Shown here one piece after another: positions 8,592 to 16,033 of a DNA stretch of 33,894 nucleotides. Numbering within the stretch: position 1 is the stretch's first letter; every line of letters begins with the position of its first letter. Below the pieces are notes generated by a model. That model was not told where the DNA came from. It saw nothing but the letters and a program-made list of their open reading frames with translations, and made no database searches. Source of the stretch: a virus; the IMG/VR virus record IMGVR_UViG_3300020442_003731, positions 1 to 33,894 of that record. One strand, given 5' to 3'. A program made the translations under genes and the position numbers.

Positions 8592-9752
8592 ATGTCTGGT
8601 GTAGGACAACCGATTACAGCATTAGAGTATAACAATACCAGAGGGTTGATAGCATCTTATGTAGGTGATTTTAACACATGGAGTGAGCACGGTTTAAGCA
8701 CTAGTACAACTACAAGTGGTTATGGTAGAAATTTTACTAGCAACTTAGTTGTTGGCGGAAGTACTCCTGGTGTAAGCGACTATGTAACAGAACAACAACA
8801 TTTTGATTTATGGCTAGATTTACAAGCAGGACATGTACACCAATTTGGCACCCAATATACAGGAATACAACCAACCGCATTTGAAGGTAAATTAACCTAT
8901 CCTAATGATGCTGATTACGCAAGCAGAGATCTAATTGAGTGGGCGCATTATGCAAATGCTGGTTCTAATAATGATTTAAGAGACATTGCAAGTGCAGTTA
9001 ATGCATTCAACCATGCTAGTACAGATTTTGATTCTTCTAGTTTTACCACAGCTTTACTACGCACAAGCGGCGGAGCAAGTTGTTCTAGTAGTAGAGATGG
9101 ATCATCTAGTCCTTGGAATACTACTATTACACATAGAGTTACAGTAAGTTTTCTTAACCATAATGATCTTTTATATTTTTTAAGTGCTGGCGGAGAAATA
9201 CGTTTTGATGCTAGTTTATCTGGCGGTACTAGTGCAACTGCAAATACAAAAGATTGGGATTGGAGACAAATTTTATCTGCAATGGGCACTATTAGATTTG
9301 GTAGGGTTGCTGGTAATTGGAGGACAGAAAGTTTATCAGGTAGTGGTAGTGGTAGTTTGTTAAGCACTATTAGCACAGGAACATCACCTAGTACACTTAT
9401 ATTCCAAAAACAAGGTGGTGTTACTACAGGTAATCCTAGTCCGGGCGATCCTGGTGGTACAACAATATATGACAACAACAGTTATCAAATTTATGCCAGC
9501 ACAAATGTTGCATTTAGTAGTGCAACACAATTGATATTTGAAGTACGTTTTGACGATGCCGATCCTGGCACAGGTGGCCAACAAGGATATCCAACAGAAC
9601 CTGATGTCGGCGGCGTTGACGAAAATGTTACAGGAACAGCTACAAGCAATATTTACACATATACTCCTAGTAGTACTTTTGTGTACAACAGTGTCACTTA
9701 TTCTGCTATTCAACAAGCTGCACCAGAAGGCACTGTAAATTCTAATTTATAA
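8592..9752 (+). CDS. Virion structural protein, second of the paralogous pair
   Basis: This is a 386-residue protein. It shares with its upstream neighbour the opening pattern (ALEYNNTRGLIASYVG), an HVHQFGTQYTG stretch corresponding to IYVHQTGSLPGG, and the GGEIRFDASL..LSAMGTIRF segment. It is longer through insertions rich in Ser, Gly and Thr. Several cysteines and aromatic residues occur but no enzyme motif. The ATG at 8592 has a clear AGGAG ribosome site. Unlike the other virion genes it has a full sigma70 promoter as well as a late-like box, so it may be expressed early as well as late. The function is inferred only from position in the tail block. Confidence 0.58.
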   Translation: MSGVGQPITALEYNNTRGLIASYVGDFNTWSEHGLSTSTTTSGYGRNFTSNLVVGGSTPGVSDYVTEQQHFDLWLDLQAGHVHQFGTQYTGIQPTAFEGKLTYPNDADYASRDLIEWAHYANAGSNNDLRDIASAVNAFNHASTDFDSSSFTTALLRTSGGASCSSSRDGSSSPWNTTITHRVTVSFLNHNDLLYFLSAGGEIRFDASLSGGTSATANTKDWDWRQILSAMGTIRFGRVAGNWRTESLSGSGSGSLLSTISTGTSPSTLIFQKQGGVTTGNPSPGDPGGTTIYDNNSYQIYASTNVAFSSATQLIFEVRFDDADPGTGGQQGYPTEPDVGGVDENVTGTATSNIYTYTPSSTFVYNSVTYSAIQQAAPEGTVNSNL

Positions 9753-9763
9753 CCATTAATAAG

Positions 9764-9792
9764 TTGACTTTCATAAAAAATCATTATATACT
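9764..9792 (+). promoter_or_regulatory. Sigma70-type promoter for the accessory region
   Basis: TTGACT (9764-9769), a 17-base spacer and TATACT (9787-9792) match the host consensus at 10 of 12 positions with optimal spacing. The start would be near 9799, followed by GGAG at 9804-9807 and the ATG at 9815. No late box is seen, so the genes downstream are probably transcribed early by host polymerase. Confidence 0.65.
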
Positions 9793-9814
9793 ATAGCTCT
9801 AATGGAGAATTCAG

Positions 9815-10162
9815 ATGGACGAACGGCTTACAAAAGCACTTGATATAAGTAATTTTATGGTAACACTGAACAATCAACGTAGATTGTTAAAGGAACAATA
9901 CGCTGAAAATTTAATTTATTATTACAATGGCGGACAATTTTCAATTACACAACAACTGATAAGTTTTTGTCAAAGTTTAATTATGCGTGATCAAGAAGAA
10001 ACTATTCTTGTAGATGACAACAATACTCCAGTTCAAATCGCTGATTTAGAAGATTTTACAAATTCTTTAGTTTCTAAATATTTTGAAGCAAGTAATGTTT
10101 ATCTTACCGAATATAATAAACTAAAGAAAAACAGATCAGTTGAAAGTATAATGGATTTATGA
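9815..10162 (+). CDS. Conserved small protein of T4-like marine phages, function unknown
   Basis: This is a 115-residue protein, mostly helical by composition, with no signal peptide or membrane segment. Recognisable stretches are an N-terminal helix (LTKALDISNFMVTLNNQRRLLKE broken into two halves), a FSITQQLISFCQSL segment, VDDNNTPVQIADLEDF and a C-terminal KLKKNRSVESIMDL. I recall similar small proteins near the tail genes of marine T4-like phages, but no function is known to me. It is the first gene after a sigma70-type promoter, and its stop overlaps the next gene's start (ATGA at 10159-10162), so it is coupled to the glycosyltransferase-like genes that follow. Confidence 0.6.
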   Translation: MDERLTKALDISNFMVTLNNQRRLLKEQYAENLIYYYNGGQFSITQQLISFCQSLIMRDQEETILVDDNNTPVQIADLEDFTNSLVSKYFEASNVYLTEYNKLKKNRSVESIMDL

Positions 10163-10998
10163 GCAAAGGTGTAGTTTTATTTGCAAGTAACAATCATAAA
10201 ATTAATTATGTAAAACAAGCAACTTTTCTTGCGAAACGTATAAGCAAGTATATGGACTTGCCTACTTCTATTGTTACTGATGTTGATATAAATGACAAAT
10301 ATCCTGACAGTGTTGATGCTTTTGATGAAATAATTTTAGTGAACAATCTTAAGCACAACTATGCCAGTAAAAGATATAATGACGGTTCTCTTTCGAATAG
10401 AGTTCTAAATTTTAACAATGGCAATAGAGCAGATGCATATTTTTTGTCACCTTATGACGAAACGTTAGTAATGGATACTGATTATGTTGTATGTAATAGC
10501 ATATTAAACAACTGTTTTGAACAACAAAAAGATTTGTTGTTATATAAAAATGCTGTTCATTTAGGCATACATAACGGTACACCTGAGTTTGATAGAATAA
10601 GTGATACAAGTGTTGATTTTTATTGGGCTACTGTTGTATTTTTTAGAAAGACTAAATTAAACGAAATTTATTTTAATTTAATAAAACACATACAAGAAAA
10701 TTATATGCACTATAGAAGTGTTTACCAATTCAAAAGCAATGTTTATAGAAATGACTTTGCTTTTAGTATTGCAGCTCATATTATGAATGGATATCAAAAA
10801 GGTAATTTTATAGCTAATTTACCAGGCAAACATTTTTATACAATAGATAAAGATGTGTTACATAGTATACAAGATGATGAAATAACAGTACTACTTGAAA
10901 AAGCTCAAAGATTAGGAGAATATACATTATCAAAAGTTAAAGGTATGAATGTACATGTAATGAATAAGTTTAGTTTGGAGAGAGCTATTGACAAATAA
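10159..10998 (+). CDS. Glycosyltransferase-like protein, DTD type (GT-A fold)
   Basis: This is a 279-residue protein. It opens with GVVLFASNNHKINYVKQATFLAKRI and reaches SPYDETLVMDTDYVV, where D106-T-D108 sits in the place of the metal- and nucleotide-sugar-binding DXD of GT-A (GT8-like) enzymes. This resembles retaining glycosyltransferases that move a sugar from a nucleotide donor. The acceptor is unknown: phage DNA, virion protein or a host surface sugar are all possible. The next gene is a clear paralogue of equal length. The ATG overlaps the stop of the upstream gene by four bases. The assignment rests on the DXD context and the N-terminal pattern; a related non-catalytic sugar-binding protein cannot be excluded. 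Confidence 0.6.
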   Translation: MSKGVVLFASNNHKINYVKQATFLAKRISKYMDLPTSIVTDVDINDKYPDSVDAFDEIILVNNLKHNYASKRYNDGSLSNRVLNFNNGNRADAYFLSPYDETLVMDTDYVVCNSILNNCFEQQKDLLLYKNAVHLGIHNGTPEFDRISDTSVDFYWATVVFFRKTKLNEIYFNLIKHIQENYMHYRSVYQFKSNVYRNDFAFSIAAHIMNGYQKGNFIANLPGKHFYTIDKDVLHSIQDDEITVLLEKAQRLGEYTLSKVKGMNVHVMNKFSLERAIDK

Positions 10999-11830
10999 TT
11001 TTACAATGCTTGCTCAAAATAGTGATTTTGATTATGTAAGACAAGCCTGTCTTGCTGCAATGAGTATACGTGCAACTAATAGTAATTCAAAAATTTGTCT
11101 TATTACTAATGATCCGGTACCTGCTAGACATAAGCAACTATTTGATGATATAATAGAAATACCGTGGGGAGATCATGCAGAAAACGAAGATTGGAAAATA
11201 AGTAATCGTTGGAAGATTTATCATGCTATTCCATATGATGAAACTGTGGTTATAGATACAGATATGCTTGTACTCCAAGACATATCTAGTTGGTTTGACT
11301 TTTTACGTAATTATGATTTATTTTATACAAGCAAAGTTTTAACATATAGAGGCGAACTAGTAGCAGACAACTACTATAGAAAAGCATTTAATAAATTTAA
11401 TCTTCCTAATTTGTACAGCGGATTTCATTATTTCAAAAAGAGTGATTTAGCACATGAATTTTATACATGGCTTGAAATGATTACAAATAACTGGCAGCAA
11501 TTTTATAAAGCACATGCAGGTGGAAAAACATATCAAAAAATTTGCAGTATGGATTTAAGTGCAGCTATTGCAGCTAAAATAATGAATATAGAAAATCAAA
11601 TTACCAATCCAAATGTAATGTATCCAAGTTTTGTGCATATGAAATCTAAAATACAAAATTGGAATCAAAATTTTGCAGAAAGCTGGCAAGATAGAGTTGG
11701 AATATATTTAGATAAAAACTTACAACTAAAAATTGGAAATTATCAACAATCTGGTATTTTTCATTATACAGAAAAAAGTTTTTTATCTAATCACATAATT
11801 CAAATATACGAGGATAAATTAGGATTATGA
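10988..11830 (+). CDS. Glycosyltransferase-like protein, DTD type, paralogue
   Basis: This is a 280-residue protein. The TTG at 10988 is chosen because GGAG lies 7 bases upstream (10977-10980) and because the N-terminus then matches the neighbour at equal length (MTNNFTMLAQNSDFDYVRQA against MSKGVVLFASNNHKINYVKQA); the next ATG, at 11006, would cut off the first strand. IPYDETVVIDTDMLVLQDIS carries the DXD at D90-T-D92. A later SGFHYFKKSDLAHEFY stretch and H638-type histidines near the end (FHYTEKS) fit GT8-like enzymes. It overlaps the upstream gene by 11 bases and is followed directly by an unknown gene, so one operon is likely. The sugar and the acceptor are unknown. Confidence 0.62.
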   Translation: MTNNFTMLAQNSDFDYVRQACLAAMSIRATNSNSKICLITNDPVPARHKQLFDDIIEIPWGDHAENEDWKISNRWKIYHAIPYDETVVIDTDMLVLQDISSWFDFLRNYDLFYTSKVLTYRGELVADNYYRKAFNKFNLPNLYSGFHYFKKSDLAHEFYTWLEMITNNWQQFYKAHAGGKTYQKICSMDLSAAIAAKIMNIENQITNPNVMYPSFVHMKSKIQNWNQNFAESWQDRVGIYLDKNLQLKIGNYQQSGIFHYTEKSFLSNHIIQIYEDKLGL

Positions 11831-12372
11831 TGCAAATAGAATTAGTTACAAATAGATTTGTTCATTATGATGATGACGGAAAAATTACAAAAATTGGTCA
11901 TGTTAGAGATGAGACAATGTCAGCTATTGAAGTTCCTTTTGAAGAAGTAAAACCGTTAATGACAGGAAAAGAATCTTTAGCTAGTTTTATTGTAGAATGG
12001 GATTTCTTAGAAAAAAAGAATGTTCTAAAACATGTATCTGTTTGGCAAAATGATCAATTAAAAGAAAGTTTTTTATATGAAATAAAAACTGATAAAGATG
12101 CAGATGCAGTCATACAGCAAGATAAAAAGAACAAATGTTGGAGACTAATTCTTAGTGATGATGTATTACAGGCAAATGTAGATCCAACAAAGCAGTTTTA
12201 CAGCGTTACAAAAAAATATGATCCAAATATCTTGTACAGATTGTTTAGATTTACAAAAGTTGATAATGAATATGTAGTGCCTTTTGAATACGATTTTGAA
12301 GTTGACAACCTTGATTTGTCAATATATACTGTAAGGAAGTTTTCTACTTATTGTTATGAGGTATTAGAATGA
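11827..12372 (+). CDS. Unknown protein in the glycosyltransferase operon
   Basis: This is a 181-residue acidic, soluble protein without signal peptide or membrane segment. It starts MMQIELVTNRFVHYDDDGKITKIGHV, with alternating hydrophobic residues suggesting beta strands, and ends DLSIYTVRKFSTYCYEVLE. Two adjacent ATG codons occur; the second, at 11830, may be used. It overlaps the glycosyltransferase-like gene upstream (4 bases) and the one downstream (ATGA at 12369-12372), so it is produced together with them. I do not recognise a family, and no catalytic motif is visible. An accessory or structural role next to the glycosyltransferases is only a guess. Confidence 0.5.
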   Translation: MMQIELVTNRFVHYDDDGKITKIGHVRDETMSAIEVPFEEVKPLMTGKESLASFIVEWDFLEKKNVLKHVSVWQNDQLKESFLYEIKTDKDADAVIQQDKKNKCWRLILSDDVLQANVDPTKQFYSVTKKYDPNILYRLFRFTKVDNEYVVPFEYDFEVDNLDLSIYTVRKFSTYCYEVLE

Positions 12373-13292
12373 GCAAAAAGTTCAAAGTAATTGACTATGA
12401 TATAATATATCTTAGTTACGATGAACCAAATGCAGAAAAAAATTACGCAGATTTGTGTAGTAAAGTTCCGTGGGCAAAACGTGTGCATGGAGTTAAAGGA
12501 AGCGATAGTGCTCATAAAGCCGCAGCAAATGAAAGTGACACTGAACGTTTTGTCACAGTAGATGGTGACAATAGAATATCTGATCAGTTTCTTACACAAG
12601 AAATTAATTTTGATGAAAATGTAGATTTAACAAACAAAGTCATAAGCTGGACTGCTGATAATATTATTAACGGATTAAGTTATGGCAATGGCGGACTAAA
12701 GTGTTGGCCTAAACAACATGTATTGAATATGCGAACACACGAAAACGCAGATCCAAAAAATCCACATGCACAAGTAGATTTTTGTTGGGATACAGAATAC
12801 GTACAAATGAATGGCACATTCAGTAAAATTTACAACAACGCTACTCCGCATCAGGCATGGCGTGCAGGTTTTCGTGAAGGTGTTAAGATGGCGTTAGATA
12901 GAGGCTTGCGTGTGACAGCAGAACAGTTTCATAAAAATCATTGGAAGAACTTGCATCGTTTGTACATATGGCTAATGGTAGGAGCCGATATAGAAAACGG
13001 ACGTTGGGCAATATATGGAGCAAGAGAAGGTCTTTACAAAACAATGTGTACAGATTGGGATTTTGTAAACGTGCGTGATTTTGATTGGCTTAACCAATAT
13101 TGGAGTGAAAATACACTCGACGAAGAAGAAATGTTTCTTGCTACTGAAGATTACGGTGATAAACTAATTAACGAATTGTTGCTGCCAATAGCAGTTGAAC
13201 CATTAGATGCAGGACAAAGCAAGTTTTTTAAGACTGTATATCAAAATCCTACTAGAGACAACAGCAATCAGTTTTTGGATAGAGAGACTTAA
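12369..13292 (+). CDS. Glycosyltransferase-like protein, DGD type (GT-A fold)
   Basis: This is a 307-residue protein. It shows YDIIYLSYDEPNAEKNY, then AKRVHGVKG, then RFVTVDGDNRI with D65-G-D67 where GT-A enzymes bind metal and nucleotide sugar, then INGLSYGNGGLKCWP and a C-terminal FDWLNQYW. The same order is found in the third module of the protein encoded at 17499-18821, so both belong to one phage family. The ribosome site GAGG is at 12358-12361. The start overlaps the preceding stop and the TAA at the end shares a base with the next ATG (rSAM gene at 13292). This links a glycosyltransferase-like protein with an rSAM enzyme in one coupled operon. Activity is inferred, not shown. Confidence 0.55.
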   Translation: MSKKFKVIDYDIIYLSYDEPNAEKNYADLCSKVPWAKRVHGVKGSDSAHKAAANESDTERFVTVDGDNRISDQFLTQEINFDENVDLTNKVISWTADNIINGLSYGNGGLKCWPKQHVLNMRTHENADPKNPHAQVDFCWDTEYVQMNGTFSKIYNNATPHQAWRAGFREGVKMALDRGLRVTAEQFHKNHWKNLHRLYIWLMVGADIENGRWAIYGAREGLYKTMCTDWDFVNVRDFDWLNQYWSENTLDEEEMFLATEDYGDKLINELLLPIAVEPLDAGQSKFFKTVYQNPTRDNSNQFLDRET

Positions 13293-14665
13293 TGGAGCGT
13301 AGCGAAAGCGAAGAAATAAAACGCATTGATGGTATAACACAAGAAATATCACCAACGTTTTGTTTTGCAAAATGGTATCATGCCAACATATATTTCCAAA
13401 CAGGTGAAACACATAGTTGTTATCATCCTGCTCCCCATAAGATTGATACAGCACCGTTACTAGAAAATCCAAGTGCAATACATAACACAGCACAAAAGAA
13501 ACAAGAACGTGCTGCAATGATGCGTGGCGAACAGCCTGCTGGTTGTAATTACTGTTGGAAGATTGAAGCACTTGGTAAAGATTATGTAAGTGATAGAAAA
13601 CAACGCAATCAAACAATCTATTTCAAGCATAGGCTAAACGCTGTAAAAGAAGGTGGTGCAGAGTTTGATGTCAACCCAGAATACTTAGAAGTTTCATTTG
13701 GCAACGAGTGCAACTTCCGTTGTGGATACTGTCATCCAAAAGCCAGCAGCAGATACTATCAAGAAATTAAACAGCATGGTCCTTACACAAATGTAAAAAA
13801 TCACAGATGTGATATTGATTGGTTCCAAATATTTGAAGAAGAAAACAATCCATATTTAGATGCATTTTGGCGTTGGTGGCCTGAGCTTAGTAAAGAGCTA
13901 CACATATTGCGTATTACAGGCGGAGAGCCAACAATACAAAAAAGCACATACAAACTGTTTGATATGTTGGATGCAGATCCTAAGCCAGAACTAGAACTAA
14001 ACTGCAACAGCAACTTAGGTGGCAAACCGAAGCAGTTAGAAAAGTTTACAAACCGTGTAAATGATCTGTTAACTAACAACAAGATTAGACGTTTCAAAAT
14101 GTTTACAAGTATTGACACTTGGGGCAAACGTGCAGAATACATACGTGACGGATTAGACATTGAAGTGTTTGAACGCAACTTGGATTATTATATGCGTAAC
14201 TGTGAAGCACCTATGGTGTTGATGATTACATTTAATATATTCAGTGTTACAACATTCCGCACACTATTAGAAAAGATCTTAGAATGGCGCAAAAAATACA
14301 ATGATATAGAAACACACAGATGGCAACGTTTAGGATTTGACACACCGCATCTTAAAGAACCGTTGCAATACGATATGAATATTTTGCCAAAACACTACAT
14401 GAGTTATATGCGCGATCATTTGCAGTTTATAAAAGAAAATGTAGATGACAATCGTAAAGATGCATTTAGCACTATTGAATATGAAAAGTTTAGACGTGTT
14501 GTTGATTATATGGATACAACAGAATATCCATTAGAAAAAGTCATACAAGGACGTAGAGACTTTCATAATTTTTTTGCAGAACAAGGTCGCAGACGTGAAG
14601 TTGATCACGAACAAGTTTTTCCAGAAATGTCAGACTTTTTTAAGTTGTGTAAAGAATACGTCTAA
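13292..14665 (+). CDS. Radical SAM protein with N-terminal twitch-like cysteine module (rSAM-1)
   Basis: This is a 457-residue protein. The N-terminal cysteines C24, C43, C85 and C88 (PAGCNYCWK) form a four-cysteine module expected to hold an auxiliary iron-sulphur cluster. They are followed by the rSAM motif C140-NFR-C144-GY-C147 and the SAM-binding GGEP at 210-213. Radical SAM enzymes cleave S-adenosylmethionine to a 5'-deoxyadenosyl radical that attacks unreactive C-H bonds; the substrate here is unknown. The C-terminus carries a FPEM motif (near residue 445) that recurs in two other rSAM proteins of the window. Its start shares one base with the stop of the DGD glycosyltransferase-like gene, and its 3' end overlaps the opposing gene by 36 bases. 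Confidence 0.85.
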   Translation: MERSESEEIKRIDGITQEISPTFCFAKWYHANIYFQTGETHSCYHPAPHKIDTAPLLENPSAIHNTAQKKQERAAMMRGEQPAGCNYCWKIEALGKDYVSDRKQRNQTIYFKHRLNAVKEGGAEFDVNPEYLEVSFGNECNFRCGYCHPKASSRYYQEIKQHGPYTNVKNHRCDIDWFQIFEEENNPYLDAFWRWWPELSKELHILRITGGEPTIQKSTYKLFDMLDADPKPELELNCNSNLGGKPKQLEKFTNRVNDLLTNNKIRRFKMFTSIDTWGKRAEYIRDGLDIEVFERNLDYYMRNCEAPMVLMITFNIFSVTTFRTLLEKILEWRKKYNDIETHRWQRLGFDTPHLKEPLQYDMNILPKHYMSYMRDHLQFIKENVDDNRKDAFSTIEYEKFRRVVDYMDTTEYPLEKVIQGRRDFHNFFAEQGRRREVDHEQVFPEMSDFFKLCKEYV

Positions 14666-15256
14666 GCACTCTTTGCTCTCTGGCCATTGTTGCTTCACAA
14701 ATGTATCCCACCACACTTCTGTGTTAACCTGCCAAAAAAATTGAAAATGATTCCTATATTCTAATTCGATAGGTTCTTGTAACAAACCAAACTCTTTTAG
14801 TTTAGGACAATATTTGTTGTGAACTATTTTTTGACTACCTACTGCACTAGGATGGCTGCTTACATACATGGGTGTGTCTAAACCTAAGTATCGTATTCCA
14901 ACAGCATATAGAAACTGATGATTAATGTGATCGTGGCAATTATTTTCATTAAGACTACGCATGCCTGTGATTTTTCTTGGCCCTTGGATGTGATCATTTA
15001 TTACACACATTCTTGCCGCTATACGATGTGCATTGGCACCAAGTATTCCTAGACTGTGTAATTTATGTGTAACAAAATTTCCTACTATTCTATCATTATT
15101 ATAAAGTAAAAATAGAGTAGTATTTTTTTCAGTTTGCAGTCTTTCAAACAGCATTTCTTGACTGCTGTTGTTCACATAATTCTTAGCAGCAGCATCTTTG
15201 AACCACTGTTCTAAATCTTGTGTTCCGTTATAAATTTCGAGTTTCCACATTGACAT
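14630..15256 (-). CDS. Possible GNAT-type N-acetyltransferase
   Basis: The protein is 208 residues if it starts at MSMWKLEIYNG; the open frame extends 12 codons further but lacks a ribosome site there, and a second ATG two codons on is equally possible. LFLLYNNDRIVGNFVTHKL (about 48-66), followed by AHRIAARMCVINDH (77-89), resembles strands 2-4 of a GNAT fold in which the acceptor is reached by acetyl-CoA. The canonical acetyl-CoA loop (RxxGxG/A) is not clearly seen, so the call is tentative. It is a single minus-strand gene whose end overlaps the rSAM gene at 13292-14665 and whose start overlaps the -35 of the desaturase promoter. Regulation was not resolved. Confidence 0.4.
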   Translation of the reverse strand: MSMWKLEIYNGTQDLEQWFKDAAAKNYVNNSSQEMLFERLQTEKNTTLFLLYNNDRIVGNFVTHKLHSLGILGANAHRIAARMCVINDHIQGPRKITGMRSLNENNCHDHINHQFLYAVGIRYLGLDTPMYVSSHPSAVGSQKIVHNKYCPKLKEFGLLQEPIELEYRNHFQFFWQVNTEVWWDTFVKQQWPESKECLDVFFTQLKKV

Positions 15257-15277
15257 TTTGATTAAATAGTGTATAAT
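15250..15277 (+). promoter_or_regulatory. Consensus sigma70 promoter of the desaturase gene
   Basis: TTGACA (15250-15255), a 16-base spacer and TATAAT (15272-15277) match the consensus fully. The start would be near 15284, only about three bases before the ATG at 15287 and downstream of the GGAG at 15278-15281, so the transcript would be nearly leaderless unless it starts further upstream. The -35 overlaps the start codon region of the divergent minus-strand gene. Confidence 0.65.
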
Positions 15278-15286
15278 GGAGTAATA

Positions 15287-16033
15287 ATGCACAATACATT
15301 AGTACGAGCTACACAAATACTTAACCATATATTATTAGTAGCTGGGTTAAGTTTGGTTATATTTTATGACATCTCACCTGTATATCTATTATACAGTTTA
15401 CTTACCTATTGGTTTATAGGAGTATTTGGTGTGAACATAGGATATCATAGATTAATCAGTCATAGGAGTTTTACAACATATAAATGGTTAGAATATGTTT
15501 TAGGACTAATTGGTTGTATTACCATGATAGGTAGTCCACTTGCATGGACAGCAATACACAGACAACATCACGGACATGCTGATACAGAAAAAGATGTGCA
15601 TAGTCCGCATATGTTGGGTTGGGTCAAAGCCTGGTTTGGTTTTTGGAATATACAGCATATAAATCCAAAATATATCAAGGATATTCGTAAACAAAATTTT
15701 TACAAAATTACACACAAATATTATTTTTTAATTAACATTGTTTATGTTATAATTCTTGCTATTATAGATCCATTGTTAGTAATATTTGTTTATGCTATTC
15801 CTACTGTTTTAGTTTTACACAGCACTAGTGCTATTATTGTTATTGCACACATACATGGTTATAAAAATCATAATATTGATGATCATAGTCGTAATAGTTG
15901 GATAGCAAGTTTAATCACACTTGGAGAAGGTTGGCACAATAATCATCATGCTAATAGTAAAGCATGGAACAATCAAGAGCGATGGTGGGAACTTGATCCG
16001 CCTGCATGGATAATAAGATTAATTAAAACTTAG
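15287..16033 (+). CDS. Fatty acid desaturase, acyl-CoA/acyl-lipid delta-9 type
   Basis: This is a 248-residue membrane protein. The three histidine boxes of the family are present: H54-RLIS-H59, H91-RQ-HH95 and H217-NN-HH221, preceded by GVNIGYHR and EGW. They bind the two irons that remove hydrogens from a fatty acyl chain to make a double bond. Hydrophobic spans near 13-25, 31-50, 68-84, 146-165 and 166-185 fit membrane segments. I start at the ATG at 15287, which has GGAG just upstream, rather than at the GTG 18 bases earlier, which lies inside the promoter. Desaturases of this type are known in marine phage genomes and could remodel host membrane lipids. The gene converges on a minus-strand fibre, with the two stop codons overlapping by 4 bases. 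Confidence 0.88.
   Translation: MHNTLVRATQILNHILLVAGLSLVIFYDISPVYLLYSLLTYWFIGVFGVNIGYHRLISHRSFTTYKWLEYVLGLIGCITMIGSPLAWTAIHRQHHGHADTEKDVHSPHMLGWVKAWFGFWNIQHINPKYIKDIRKQNFYKITHKYYFLINIVYVIILAIIDPLLVIFVYAIPTVLVLHSTSAIIVIAHIHGYKNHNIDDHSRNSWIASLITLGEGWHNNHHANSKAWNNQERWWELDPPAWIIRLIKT

Noticed and set aside
8948-9478. Antisense open frame of 176 codons
   Set aside because: It is fully nested in the 386-aa structural gene, with no promoter or ribosome site.
9753-9814. tRNA or small RNA in the gap after the tail block
   Set aside because: The 62-base gap is filled by a sigma70 promoter and a ribosome site, and no cloverleaf-like pairing is visible.
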